53,309 bases of DNA from Halorubrum halodurans (lineage in GTDB: Archaea; Halobacteriota; Halobacteria; Halobacteriales; Haloferacaceae): contig NZ_NHPJ01000081.1 in the NCBI RefSeq assembly GCF_002252985.1, positions 1 through 53,309 on the forward strand, in the 5' to 3' direction. A program made the translations under genes and the position numbers. The notes below the pieces were generated by a model. It was not told where the DNA came from, made no database searches, and saw only the letters and a list, made by a program, of their open reading frames with translations. Of the stretch, positions 40,892 to 48,966 are shown one piece after another. Position 1 is the stretch's first letter. Each line of letters opens with the position of its first letter.

Positions 40892-41857
40892 TTAGTTGTT
40901 GTACGCGGTGAGACTGGTTTGTGCGGTGTACTCGCCGGTGTCGTCGTTCCACTGCCGGCGTTCGACTTCGCGTGTGATTGTTTGCCGGCGGTCGGAGTCG
41001 AACGGCTCACCACGGTTTTCGAGGATGGTTTTCGCCGTGTTGACGGCGTCGACGAGGTCAGTGATGCTGCGCGCCGTGTTCGCGTCGTCGTTAACCCGGG
41101 TGTCACGGATGTGTTCGTGGTTGTCGGCGTGTTCGTGTCCGCGGTCTTCGACTGGTTTCATCCGGTGGTACGTGACAGTAATGCGGGTGCCGTACACGCC
41201 GGTCGCGGTACCGGGTTCGACGGTGTCCGCGTCGTCCGGGTTTTCAGGGGAGTGGTTGAACCGGACGGTGAGTTCAGCGCAGTACCATGACCCGGTCGGC
41301 GTGGTGCGTCGGAGCTCGATCGTGGTTGCCGGGATACGCGTCCCGGGATTGAACCGGTCGTTGTTTCCGACGACTGCGTCGTGCTGCCGGTGGGAGTGGT
41401 ACCACGTGTCTGCGGGTCGCGGTGCGTCGTACCGGTCGGTGTGCCACCGGTCGGGGTGACTCGTGTTCGTGATGGCGAGTGCGGCGGGGTGCCGGTCGGT
41501 GAAGTCGTATCGCCCCCATTCCCAGATTTGCGTGCGGATGGCTTCGCTGACGGTGTCGGCGTCGCGTTTAGTGCCGGGGCCGTACGGGTACCGGGCGTGG
41601 TCGTGTTCGCTGCTCGTGTCTGTGTACGCGGTGAGGTGGATGACGGGTGTGTTCTCGTTCGTGGTGTGGTGTGTGATGTGGATGTGTTCGCCGGTCGTGG
41701 TGTCGTGGTAGACTGTCGGGCCGTGCGTGTCGTGCCCGGCGTGGTATTCGAACCGGTTGATTTCGGTTGGGATTGTGACGGTGCTGGTTGTTCCGGTGGT
41801 GTATGTGATCGCGTCCGGGGTTTCTGTGTTGTCTTGTGTGGGTTGCGTGGTTGCCAT
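40892..41857 (-). CDS. Unknown 321-residue regulon protein
   Basis: I choose ATG 41857 (MATTQPTQDNTETPDAITYT), directly after the shared leader. The long frame upstream crosses the promoter. The sequence is His/Asp/Thr-rich and beta-rich (EYHAGHDTHGPTVYHDTTTGEHIHITHHTT, YPYGPGTKRDADTVSEAI, WEWGRYDFTDRHPAALAITN). Many His residues could bind metal. The C-terminus has a helical part (ITDLVDAVNTAKTILENRGE). I do not recognise it. Class A promoter copy at 41917. Confidence 0.68.
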   Translation of the reverse strand: MATTQPTQDNTETPDAITYTTGTTSTVTIPTEINRFEYHAGHDTHGPTVYHDTTTGEHIHITHHTTNENTPVIHLTAYTDTSSEHDHARYPYGPGTKRDADTVSEAIRTQIWEWGRYDFTDRHPAALAITNTSHPDRWHTDRYDAPRPADTWYHSHRQHDAVVGNNDRFNPGTRIPATTIELRRTTPTGSWYCAELTVRFNHSPENPDDADTVEPGTATGVYGTRITVTYHRMKPVEDRGHEHADNHEHIRDTRVNDDANTARSITDLVDAVNTAKTILENRGEPFDSDRRQTITREVERRQWNDDTGEYTAQTSLTAYNN

Positions 41858-42265
41858 GATGGACACCTGCGTGTTGCGTGCGGTGTTGTGAGGGTGCCTC
41901 TCTCTGAGGCTCCTTCTATTACTTTGTAAGGCTTGTAGGCTTATATACTTGTTGCTGGCATAGTGTAGTGTGGTGTGGTTTGGGTTCCTCATAACACTCG
42001 GCACTCTCCGATCTCTCCAGACTCTCCAATTTCTGCGGGGTGCGTCACACCACTGACACGCCGGCAACCACGATCGAGTCACTATACACAGGACGGCATG
42101 GAGAATAACTGTCGATGAGACGCCGCAGATACCGGCGTGAGAGCCGTTCGTGTTGAGTACGTGTATTTCCCCGGCAAGAACACCGAGCGGTGTGAACGGC
42201 GTTCTACGGCCTGCTATACACCACGGAATACGCAACCCGCGACCGATTCCTGAATCCCGAGGTGG
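41858..42265. other. 408-bp intergenic with class A promoter
   Basis: Contains promoter 41917-41950 and a short CTCTCC-type low-complexity tract at 42000-42037. Frames between 42040 and 42265 look non-coding. Confidence 0.45.
41917..41950 (-). promoter_or_regulatory. Class A promoter/operator, copy 4
   Basis: TATA-like GTATATAAGCC (about 41939-41949), operator TTACTTTGTAA exact (41919-41929), leader hairpin GGAGCCTC-AGAGA-GAGGCACC. Confidence 0.75.
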
Positions 42266-43132
42266 TTAGGACCGGAACTCGTCAAGTGACGTGTCCCGAC
42301 CCGGGACTTCTGAACCATCGTCCGGGTCAGACCTCTCAATAACAGCCGTCGCCTCAGCACCCTCGTGCACCGCAGCGTTCCCGTCCTCGTCAACCGAGAG
42401 TACCATCCCCGGCCGGATCCGCGACGCACCGGCCTGCGACTCAACCCAGTCCCGACCAACGAACGCTTCGAACTCCCGCATCACACCGTCCGTAATATCG
42501 GTCCACTCAGTGTCTGCAACGCGTTTGAATTCAGCGTAGACACGGTTACCTGTCTCGGGGTGCCGGACCGCGCAGAGATCGCCAGGCAGCACGTCACGGT
42601 CTTCGATGCTGTGAACGATCGTCGTATCATCGAGTGACGCCGGGTCAATCGGCCCGGAACCAGTTGCAGGCGCAACGAATTCACCGGTTTCGTGTTCGTA
42701 CACCCACTCTTCGGTGGTATCGTCGTAGACACCTGATTCTTCGTAGTCGCCTACGAGGCGGATGTCGTCGCCAGCCCAGCGACCGGCGTACTCGGTGCCT
42801 TCAGTGACGTGCTGGTCGGCAGCGATGCATTCGACTATTCGTTCCCGGTTCCAGCTGCCGTCGTCGTTCCGGTAGATGCTTGTCCGGCCTTCGTTCCGGG
42901 TTGCTTCGCGTTCGTCAGCCATGAACTCGCTCATGGCGTCTTCGAACTCCGGAGCGTGCGGGTTCACCAAGTCCGTGAACCGTGTACCGTCTTTCGGCCC
43001 GTCGATGAGTAGGTAGGCTAGGATCCCGGTCCCGACTGGGTCGGTGACGCGGGCGACGGCTTCCATACTGCTCGTGTCGGGGGCGATAACCTCTTTCCGT
43101 GTCTCGTTGATGAACTTGAAGTACTGCGTCAT
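42266..43132 (-). CDS. Unknown 288-residue regulon protein
   Basis: MTQYFKFINETRKEVIAPDTSSMEAVARVTDPVGTGILAYLLIDGPKDGTRF is followed by repeated acidic and Trp-containing segments (DDTTEEWVYEHETGEFV, NRVYAEFKRVADTEWTDI). About a third of residues are acidic. There is no Cys motif except VECIAADQHV. Not recognised. It is a single-gene unit under class A promoter copy 5 with a GGGGCCTC-AGAGA-GAGGTCCCC leader hairpin. Confidence 0.68.
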   Translation of the reverse strand: MTQYFKFINETRKEVIAPDTSSMEAVARVTDPVGTGILAYLLIDGPKDGTRFTDLVNPHAPEFEDAMSEFMADEREATRNEGRTSIYRNDDGSWNRERIVECIAADQHVTEGTEYAGRWAGDDIRLVGDYEESGVYDDTTEEWVYEHETGEFVAPATGSGPIDPASLDDTTIVHSIEDRDVLPGDLCAVRHPETGNRVYAEFKRVADTEWTDITDGVMREFEAFVGRDWVESQAGASRIRPGMVLSVDEDGNAAVHEGAEATAVIERSDPDDGSEVPGRDTSLDEFRS

Positions 43133-43184
43133 TGGTGGTTCACCTGTGTTGTGTTGTGAGGGGACCTCTCTCTGAGGCCCCTTC

Positions 43185-43218
43185 TATTACTTTGTAATGC
43201 CTGTATCCTTATAAACTT
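43185..43218 (-). promoter_or_regulatory. Class A promoter/operator, copy 5
   Basis: TATA GTTTATAAGG (about 43207-43216), operator TTACTTTGTAA exact (43187-43197). Confidence 0.75.
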
Positions 43219-43250
43219 GTTGGTGGTATAGTAGTGTAGCAGGGGTTTAG

Positions 43251-43410
43251 TGCACGGTACACGGAACACGGGCACGCCGCGGCGGCACACAGCCTGCGGT
43301 CGCGGTGCTGTGCGGTGCGGTGCGGGTATCTAGGCCCGGCGGCGGCCTTGCCCGCCGCCCGGCACATCTCGACGCCTTTGCGGAGCGGAGCGGTGCGGGG
43401 CGGCGCGGTG
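43251..43410. repeat. R1 repeat, copy b
   Basis: Nearly the same as copy a (30.4 kb), including the GGCGGCGGCC...GCCGCCCGG hairpin, with GTATCTAGG in place of GTACCTAGC. Confidence 0.65.
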
Positions 43411-43875
43411 CCGGTGCGGGAATCAGTCCTGGAGCACCAGCCCGGGACACACAGACACACCGACACGGATAGCGATGCATCGATTTGAAAGCCGTTGTAC
43501 GCGTAGCACAGCGACTTGCTCACTAGACAGGGTAGACACACGTGCAAAGCACGGACCGCGTCACACGACCGGATACGCAGCGATACGAGACGGTCACAGT
43601 ACAAGCGATGATTTTCAATCGCACCGCACCCGGCATACAGGCACACCACACAGATGAATGCGGAATGAATTCACAGCAACACGACCAGTGACACGATCAC
43701 GTCACTACCGGCACACCCAGCAATCCAAGCCACTACTCCACACACCAATAATTAACGCAATCGAGACACCCACCACCCGCACCCCCAGCACCGTGTAGAA
43801 ACACCACCGACACACCACGATACAGAAACGACGCCTGGCCCTGCACATCGACGACCAGGTAGACAGACCGGACAG

Positions 43876-43990
43876 TACACGGTACACGGGCACACCGCGG
43901 CGGCACACAGCCTGCGGTCGCCGGCTGTGCGGTCTACTGTTGCAGTGCGGGGTGCCGCGGCGGTGCTGTCTGCGGTGCTGTTGCGGTTGC
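43876..43990. repeat. R1 repeat, partial copy c
   Basis: The first third (GGGCACACCGCGGCGGCACACAG... in outline) is kept, then the sequence departs into the DUF5817-gene-like segment. Confidence 0.5.
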
Positions 43991-44100
43991 TGGTGTTGCC
44001 TGTGCGGTCCTCTTGCTGATTTCTTTTGGTGCGCCGCGTCACTGTATACACGTCCTGTACCCAGATTTTTGGGGGTCGGCTAACGCGGTTCGGACTGGTC
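43950..44100 (-). pseudogene. Segment related to the DUF5817-like gene
   Basis: Minus-strand PPKIWVQDVYTV... and STADSTAAAP match PPKSQIQRRVHA... and STATADSLAAP of the large gene, with high base identity across CGACCCCCAAAAATC and GGACGTGTATAC. It is a fragment without a clear gene around it. It may be a remnant or a recombination site. Confidence 0.4.
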
Positions 44101-44317
44101 GTGTACCGCGTTGCCGTCCCGTGATTTCCACGGATCGAGTTTTCTCCAGTATTCTCACAGTGTCCGTGTTCCGTGCTCCGTGCTCTCGACCGAGGTCCTC
44201 GCTGCGTTCGACGAGGACCCGCGGTCGGTGTGGTGTGACGCGTCACCTCGCCGTCCGGGGTGCCGGGTACCCGGTCAGGGACGGTGCGTGTTTCGACGAG
44301 CGGTAACGCGGCCCGGG

Positions 44318-44488
44318 TCACGGCGCGGCGCGTTCATCGCGGTACACGGACCGGTAGTACTCGTCACCGGTTTCGGTTTCGAGCGCGGTGACGACAGCGT
44401 CTGCAGCTGCGGGTGTGTTGAAGTACCCGGCGTCGGTGACGGTATCGGTACGTGCTTCGTCGCGGTAAATCCAGTAGCGTCGTGCCAT
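44318..44488 (-). CDS. 56-residue protein downstream of the SWIM gene
   Basis: It reads MARRYWIYRDEARTDTVTDAGYF, then NTPAAADAVVTALETETGDEYY and a basic/acidic end. Too short for usual finders but starts 17 bases after the SWIM gene with a good upstream GAGACC stretch. The strand-helix pattern suggests a tiny folded domain. Not recognised. Confidence 0.6.
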   Translation of the reverse strand: MARRYWIYRDEARTDTVTDAGYFNTPAAADAVVTALETETGDEYYRSVYRDERAAP

Positions 44489-44504
44489 TGGTTTAGGTCT
44501 CGTG

Positions 44505-44879
44505 TTAGTCGTCGTGTTCGGTGCAGGTTCCGAGTTTCTCGTCGATCCGGTCCTGGTCGGCGTTCGCAGGGATCGGGTGTTCGCCGGTGGCGAAGCGTGC
44601 GCGGTGCAGGTGTTTGCACGGACCGTCGCGGTACCGGTAGTCGGCGCATTCGCACGTGCCGAGTTGCAGGTCGACGAGGTACGGGTCGCCTGTTGTGTAG
44701 ACTTCGTACAGGCCGGGTGCGTTTTTCGCTCGGTTGAGGTATCCGATGGTGAGCATTGGTTCGTATAGGGCGCGTTGCATCCGGTCGGTGAGCGGGATCG
44801 TGGTGTCGTCGACGGGTTCTGGTGTGCTGGTTGGTGTGGTGGCGGTGCCGGTCGTGTCTGTGGTGTGTGTGGTTGACAT
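44505..44879 (-). CDS. SWIM zinc-finger protein
   Basis: A 124-residue protein. TCECADYRYRDGPCKHLHRARF is the C-x-C...C-x-H signature of a SWIM zinc finger, which binds DNA or protein and is found in recombination and MutS/transposase-related proteins. In haloarchaea small SWIM proteins are common and often plasmid-borne. The first 28 residues are a Thr/Pro tail (MSTTHTTDTTGTATTPTSTP). Class A promoter copy 6 drives it with a GGAGAC-AACAC-GTCTCC leader hairpin. Confidence 0.85.
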   Translation of the reverse strand: MSTTHTTDTTGTATTPTSTPEPVDDTTIPLTDRMQRALYEPMLTIGYLNRAKNAPGLYEVYTTGDPYLVDLQLGTCECADYRYRDGPCKHLHRARFATGEHPIPANADQDRIDEKLGTCTEHDD

Positions 44880-44946
44880 CGTGGGTTCACCTGCGTGTTG
44901 TGTGCGGTGTTGTGAGGGGGAGACGTGTTGTCTCCGCCTTCCTCTG

Positions 44947-44980
44947 TGTTACTTTGTAAGGCTTGTAGCCTTATATACTT
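44947..44980 (-). promoter_or_regulatory. Class A promoter/operator, copy 6
   Basis: TATA-like GTATATAAGG (about 44969-44978), operator TTACTTTGTAA exact (44949-44959), leader hairpin 44919-44935. Confidence 0.75.
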
Positions 44981-45034
44981 GTTGCTGGCATAGTGTAGTG
45001 TGGTGTGGTGTTGCGGGTGCGTGTCCCTGTAGGA

Positions 45035-45058
45035 TTTCACACCGTATCCGGTGTGAAT
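45035..45058. repeat. 24-bp palindrome, copy 3
   Basis: Arms TTTCACACCG and CGGTGTGAAT around TATC, in the 3' region of the gene ending at 45112. Confidence 0.6.
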
Positions 45059-45111
45059 TTACTTTGAATTCAAAAACAGGAGACGATCTCCACACTCCCC
45101 GGGGGTGCCGG

Positions 45112-45612
45112 TTACTTGTCGGCGTGGTGTTCGATGCGGGCTCGGCAGACTGTAATCGCGTCCGTTCCGCAGCCACGGCACGCAGCCTGCACGGCTTCAC
45201 GCGCGGTTTCGAGCGTCTCGCGGAACGCGTCGGTTTCCTCGATCATATCATCGAACGTCACGTCCGTGTACCGTTCGTACAGTGTTCGAGTGTTCCCAGG
45301 GCCGCGTTCCCAGCCGAGTGATTGCGTGATGTCTGCGTCTCGCCCGGCGGTCTGGATAGCGATTTCTTTCAGGGAGTAATTCTCCCCGGTTTTCAACGCG
45401 TCCAGTAACTCGTCCCAGTGCGTGCTGCGGCGGAACGATGCGGATGTGTGCCGGGAGAGTTCCTGTGTGAGTTTCATCCGGACGTACACGTCGATGAGTT
45501 CGTTGTCGGTGAGGTCGTTGATCGCGTCGGGTTTGCTGAGGATGTCGCTGGTGGTTGTGGTTGTTTCGATGGTGACGGCGTCGGTCGTGCTGCGTGACGT
45601 GTTTCGTGTCAT
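45112..45612 (-). CDS. Unknown 166-residue protein, distal regulon gene
   Basis: MTRNTSRSTTDAVTIETTTTT is the shared regulon N-terminus. The rest is helical: NELIDVYVRMKLTQELSRHTSASFRR, a central HWDELLDALKTGENYSLKEIA, and a C-terminal part with CRGCGTDAITVCRARIEHH, where three Cys and two His could bind zinc. Not recognised. It follows the 45-residue zinc protein and shares its promoter. Confidence 0.65.
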   Translation of the reverse strand: MTRNTSRSTTDAVTIETTTTTSDILSKPDAINDLTDNELIDVYVRMKLTQELSRHTSASFRRSTHWDELLDALKTGENYSLKEIAIQTAGRDADITQSLGWERGPGNTRTLYERYTDVTFDDMIEETDAFRETLETAREAVQAACRGCGTDAITVCRARIEHHADK

Positions 45613-45669
45613 GGTAGGTGTTCGTGGAGTGAGGTGGTGTTTCGCTGGTGTGGTTCGGTGCGTGCGGGG

Positions 45670-45807
45670 TTAGCGTTCGCAGTTACTGCAGACGTGGTAC
45701 CCGAGCCCGTGGTCGTAGAGGTGCGTGGTACGGGTCCGGCATCGGTGACAGTACTTGGTTCGTTCGTAGTTGCTACCTCGACCTCGTGGTTTCTGGTTTC
45801 GCCGCAT
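45670..45807 (-). CDS. 45-residue zinc-ribbon protein
   Basis: It starts MRRNQKPRGRGSNYERTKYC and continues with CRTRTTHLYDHGLGYHVCSNC, giving two Cys pairs (C-x2-C each) like an L37/L40-type or TFIIS-type mini ribbon. The N-terminus is basic, suggesting nucleic-acid binding. It is too short for usual ORF lists but starts exactly at the regulon leader end (GGTGACCACCA). First gene of its operon. Confidence 0.7.
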   Translation of the reverse strand: MRRNQKPRGRGSNYERTKYCHRCRTRTTHLYDHGLGYHVCSNCER

Positions 45808-45857
45808 TGGTGGTCACCTGTGTTGTGTTGTGAGGGTGCCTGTCGGGGCTCCTTCTG

Positions 45858-45892
45858 TATTACTTTGTAAGGCCTGTATCGTTATAAACTTG
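45858..45892 (-). promoter_or_regulatory. Class A promoter/operator, copy 7
   Basis: TATA GTTTATAACG (about 45881-45890), operator TTACTTTGTAA exact (45860-45870), leader GGAGCC...GGCACC. Confidence 0.72.
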
Positions 45893-46056
45893 TTGGTGGT
45901 ATAATAGTGTAGGGTTGTGTCACACGGATCGCGGCAGAATACCGAGGTGGTGCCTTGTGTAATACAGAGACAGGAACAGGCTACATAAGGCTACACAGCC
46001 AGGTGCTGCGGCGGTCTCGAACACGTCGACGGTCACAGTCCCCGGAGTTTACCGTG

Positions 46057-46371
46057 TCATTCGAGTGTTGCTACGTACTCGATCACGGCATCCTGGACGC
46101 GCGCGGCGATTTCATCCCCGTGTTTCTGCTCGATTAACTGCCGGACATCATCCGGGTCACAATCCTGGTATCGGAGTAACGGTTGCATCACGGCTTCCCC
46201 GCCGAGTTCTTGCGGGGCGTTCGAAGCGGCGCGTTTGATTGCTGCGGCGGCCTCGACACGATCGCCGTACGTGTCGCCGTATTCACTGCGGAGCTGCGTG
46301 ACTGCAGCACTCCACGTCAGGTCGGTGTTGTTGTGCTCGGTCAGTGCGGTCTGCGAGGTGTTTCGTGTCAT
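46057..46371 (-). CDS. Unknown 104-residue regulon protein
   Basis: MTRNTSQTALTEHNNTDLTW opens a helical, Ala/Glu-rich protein (SEYGDTYGDRVEAAAAIKRAASNAPQELGGEAV, DPDDVRQLIEQKHGDEIAARVQDAVIEYV). No motif recognised. It follows the gene at 46403 by 31 bases. Confidence 0.62.
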   Translation of the reverse strand: MTRNTSQTALTEHNNTDLTWSAAVTQLRSEYGDTYGDRVEAAAAIKRAASNAPQELGGEAVMQPLLRYQDCDPDDVRQLIEQKHGDEIAARVQDAVIEYVATLE

Positions 46372-46402
46372 GGGTTATCTCGTGAGGGTGCGGGTGGTGT
46401 GG

Positions 46403-46819
46403 TTACTCCCAGGCTGGGAGTTTGAAGCGCTCGCCGTCAACACCGAGTTCCCGGAGTTCGTTGAACGCGTCGCGGTCGTCCGGGTCGTTGATTTCGAATT
46501 CAGCGTTGTATTCGGCGGCTTCGATGTTGTCTGACGGTTCGTCTGCGGTGCTCCGCGCGGTGAGCTCAACACCGTTTGCTAACTCGATGATGGTGGTTTC
46601 TTCTTTCTGTTTGGAGAGTCCGCTGTGGTAGGTGTCGTGCCGGATTTCGGTTGTCTCTGCAGTTTCAACGCGCAGCGCGATTACGTCTACACTGCGGCCG
46701 TTGACGATGATCGTTTCCGGGTTGTCGTATCGCCCGTGCGTTCTGCTGAGTGCTTTGTACAGGTCGTACTTGTCTGTGTTAACTAACTCGGAGTCCGTGG
46801 TTTCGACAGTTCGTGTCAT
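46403..46819 (-). CDS. Unknown 138-residue regulon protein
   Basis: MTRTVETTDSELVNTDKYDLYKALSRTHGRYDNPETIIVNGRSVDVIALRVETAETTEI suggests a beta-rich acidic domain. The C-terminus has AAEYNAEFEINDPDDRDAFNELRELGVDGERFKLP. Not recognised. Class A promoter copy 8 with a GGACG-ACA-CGTCC leader hairpin. Confidence 0.62.
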   Translation of the reverse strand: MTRTVETTDSELVNTDKYDLYKALSRTHGRYDNPETIIVNGRSVDVIALRVETAETTEIRHDTYHSGLSKQKEETTIIELANGVELTARSTADEPSDNIEAAEYNAEFEINDPDDRDAFNELRELGVDGERFKLPAWE

Positions 46820-46867
46820 AGGCGTGGTGTTGTGAGGGGTGGACGTGTCGTCCCTGACCTTCCTCTG

Positions 46868-46901
46868 TATTACTTTGTAAGGCCCACATCCTTATAAACT
46901 T
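46868..46901 (-). promoter_or_regulatory. Class A promoter/operator, copy 8
   Basis: TATA GTTTATAAGG (about 46890-46899), operator TTACTTTGTAA exact (46870-46880). Confidence 0.75.
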
Positions 46902-46934
46902 GTTGGTGGTATAGTAGTGTAGCAGGGGAATAGG

Positions 46935-47080
46935 GCACGGTACACGGCACACAGGCACGCCGCGGCGGCACACGGCCTGCAGTCGCGGTACTGTGCGGTG
47001 CGGGTATCTAGGCCCGGCGGCGGCCTTGCCCGCCGCCCGGCACATCTCGACGCCTTTGCGGAGCGGTGCCGGGCGGTGTT
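46935..47080. repeat. R1 repeat, copy d
   Basis: Same layout as copies a and b, with the GGCGGCGGCC...GCCGCCCGG hairpin kept and the 3' GCGGAGCGGTGC end shortened. Confidence 0.65.
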
Positions 47081-47130
47081 GTGCTGTGTTGAGGAGTGGT
47101 GGTACTGGCTTGTAGTGACGGATCAATGGT

Positions 47131-47188
47131 CGTGGCTGCGCGCGGAGCGACCAGCGGGAGCGAGCACGGAGCGGTGGGTGGGGCGGTG
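47131..47188. repeat. R2 repeat, copy 1
   Basis: GGTCGTGGCTGCG at one end and GGAGCGGTGGGTGGGGCGG at the other flank a short variable inverted repeat. Copies at 48747-48810 and 50127-50205 keep the ends and change the middle. Confidence 0.55.
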
Positions 47189-47328
47189 GAGTACAGACCC
47201 TGAAGTAACAGGTACTCGTCGAACCCTCGGAGCGTCACACGACCGGGTGCTGGTCCTGGTGCGTCCGCGGAACCCGCCCGGGGTGCCGGGCGTACTCCCG
47301 GGTAAAAGCACTCGCAGCGGCGTAGTGG

Positions 47329-48435
47329 TTAGTCGCGGCGCGCGTCGATCTCCTCGATGATCTCCGCTGCGACCGACCGGATTTCATCCAACCGGTCACG
47401 AATCACATCACGCGCTGCGATGTCGTCCTCGTCGTCCGGGTCAACCACACCGGTAGTCTTCGCGTGCTGCAACCACGCCCCGACGTACAACTCGGACCCG
47501 TCAACCTGGAACCCGAACGACCGCGCGACCGTGTACGCGACCGCTTCCGCTTCGAGCTCCTTCACCTCGTCCGGAACGTCACGCGACGGGACCGGCCCGT
47601 CGAAGTGCAGGAGTTCGTGCGCGATTTCGTGCGCGAGCGTCCGGAACGTGTCGGCCGCGGACCGGTCGCCACCGGCTACGTCTACACGGCCACCGGAGCT
47701 CGATCCGCGGACACCCGGCCGGCCGCGCCCGGTTTCCGTGACGCGAATCGCCCCGGTCCCATCGAACGCGGCGGTTTCGGCAGCGTCGCGGAGTGCATCG
47801 AACAGGTCGGCGGCACGGTCGTCGTTCCCGGTGCTGCGGTGCTGTGGTTCGAATACGTCGTCCGGGTCGGCGTCTTCGAGCGGTTCGGTCTGCGGGTATG
47901 CGAACGTGGTCGCGGTGCTGAAGTAGTACACGCCGTCGCTCCATTCCTCGCTAGGGTCGAAGTCCCAGTCGCCTGGGTCTTCGCCAGCGCGCGGGCAGTC
48001 GAGGTCCGGGCGGTTGGCGTGGTAGTTCGGGGCGTTCCCGCAGTCCGGGCACGCCGGACCGGTGACGGGGGCGAGGATCGTGAACCCGTCTGCGCCTTTC
48101 TGCACGGCGCGGCCGTGTTCGTTCTGCCAGGTCCAGAACCCGGCCCAGTGCTCGGCGTGGTCCGTCCAGTCTTCATCTCGGGCGCGGAGCTGCTGCATAA
48201 GCGCGATCTGGTTCCGGATGGAGTACCGGGATGCGCCGACTGTGGCGAGCGTGTTGAGGTACTCGGTGATTTGCCCGGTCGCGGCGGCGTTGTCTACAGC
48301 GTCGAGGAGTTCGCCTGTGAACTCGTCGACGGCGTTGTGGATGTCGTCTGCGTCGTTGATTTCGATGGGGTCTGCGGTGTCGTTGTTGGTGGTGGTGTGC
48401 TGCGTGTCGCTGAGTGTGGTTTGTGCGGTTGCCAT
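47329..48435 (-). CDS. ArdC-like antirestriction protein with metallopeptidase motif
   Basis: A 368-residue protein. The N-terminal part (about 60-150: LNTLATVGASRYSIRNQIALMQQ...HAEHWAGFWTWQNEHGRAVQKGADGFTILAP) matches the ArdC ssDNA-binding domain with a W..W.. and G..G-type core. A zinc site CPDCGNAPNYH..CPR is inserted. The C-terminal domain holds TFRTLAHEIAHELLHF, an HExxH metallopeptidase like ArdC/ImmA. ArdC protects incoming plasmid DNA from host restriction. The N-terminus MATAQTTLSDTQHTTTNND is the shared regulon type, and class A promoter copy 9 drives it. This is the best clue that the element transfers between cells. Confidence 0.85.
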   Translation of the reverse strand: MATAQTTLSDTQHTTTNNDTADPIEINDADDIHNAVDEFTGELLDAVDNAAATGQITEYLNTLATVGASRYSIRNQIALMQQLRARDEDWTDHAEHWAGFWTWQNEHGRAVQKGADGFTILAPVTGPACPDCGNAPNYHANRPDLDCPRAGEDPGDWDFDPSEEWSDGVYYFSTATTFAYPQTEPLEDADPDDVFEPQHRSTGNDDRAADLFDALRDAAETAAFDGTGAIRVTETGRGRPGVRGSSSGGRVDVAGGDRSAADTFRTLAHEIAHELLHFDGPVPSRDVPDEVKELEAEAVAYTVARSFGFQVDGSELYVGAWLQHAKTTGVVDPDDEDDIAARDVIRDRLDEIRSVAAEIIEEIDARRD

Positions 48436-48507
48436 GATGGTTACCTGTGTTGTGTTGTGAGGGTGTCGCGGGTGGCGTGGTTGGTTGCCGTCCCTGACCT
48501 TCCTCTG

Positions 48508-48542
48508 TATTACTTTGTAAGGCCCACATCCTTATAAACTTA
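48508..48542 (-). promoter_or_regulatory. Class A promoter/operator, copy 9
   Basis: TATA GTTTATAAGG (about 48530-48539), operator TTACTTTGTAA exact (48510-48520). The leader to 48435 is longer than in other copies. Confidence 0.72.
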
Positions 48543-48561
48543 TTGGTGGTGGGGTTTAGTG

Positions 48562-48712
48562 CATGGTACACGGCACACAGGCACGCCGCGGCGGCACACA
48601 GCCTACAGTCGCGGTACTGTGCGGTGCGGTGCGGGTACCTAGCCCGGCCGCCCTACGGGCGGCCCGGCACATCTCGACGCTTTTGCGGAGCGGAGCGGTG
48701 CGGTGCGGTTGT
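48562..48712. repeat. R1 repeat, copy e, with a replaced hairpin
   Basis: Flanks match copies a, b and d, but the hairpin is CCGGCCGCCC-TAC-GGGCGGCCCGG instead of the CGGCGGCGG type, so pairing is kept while sequence changes. Confidence 0.65.
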
Positions 48713-48746
48713 TGTTGTTGCTGTCTGCGGTGCTGTTGCGGTGAAA

Positions 48747-48810
48747 GGTCGTGGCTGCGCGCGCAGCCAGTTTACTGGCGAGCACGGAGCGGTGGGTGGG
48801 GCGGCGGGGT
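48747..48810. repeat. R2 repeat, copy 2
   Basis: Ends match copy 1. The middle reads GCGCAGCCAGTTTACTGGC, a different inverted repeat. Confidence 0.5.
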
Positions 48811-48966
48811 GCGGTCGCCAGGACACACGCACACACACACCCGGCACACCGGGCCCGTGAAGACGAGTCTCGGAACACCCCGGGATCCCCGGCACGAAGA
48901 CCCAGGCATCACTCCTCGGAGTTCCAGTACCGCAAGTAAAAAACAAACCAGCCCGGGACGCCGGGG

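Larger units (their letters stand above)
43133..44317. other. About 1.2-kb non-coding region with R1 repeats and a DUF5817-gene remnant
   Basis: It contains promoter copy 5, R1 copies at 43251-43410 and (partial) 43876-43990, and a 130-bp segment at 43950-44100 similar to 1437-1565. A GTG-start frame on the minus strand from 44321 reads through this region but is Arg/Thr-rich and probably not a gene. Confidence 0.5.
46820..47328. other. 509-bp region: promoter, R1 and R2 repeats
   Basis: Contains promoter copy 8, R1 copy d (46935-47080) and R2 copy 1 (47131-47188). No gene seen. Confidence 0.5.
48436..48966. other. 531-bp region: promoter, R1 and R2 repeats
   Basis: Contains promoter copy 9, R1 copy e (48562-48712) with a changed hairpin, and R2 copy 2 (48747-48810). 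The rest, 48811-48966, is ACAC-rich non-coding DNA. Confidence 0.5.

Noticed and set aside
43752..44321. GTG-start minus-strand frame after the 56-residue gene, with a GTGA overlap
   Set aside because: Most of it is Arg/Thr-rich and runs into an R1 repeat. Only the segment resembling the DUF5817-like gene is of interest, and that is listed as a remnant.
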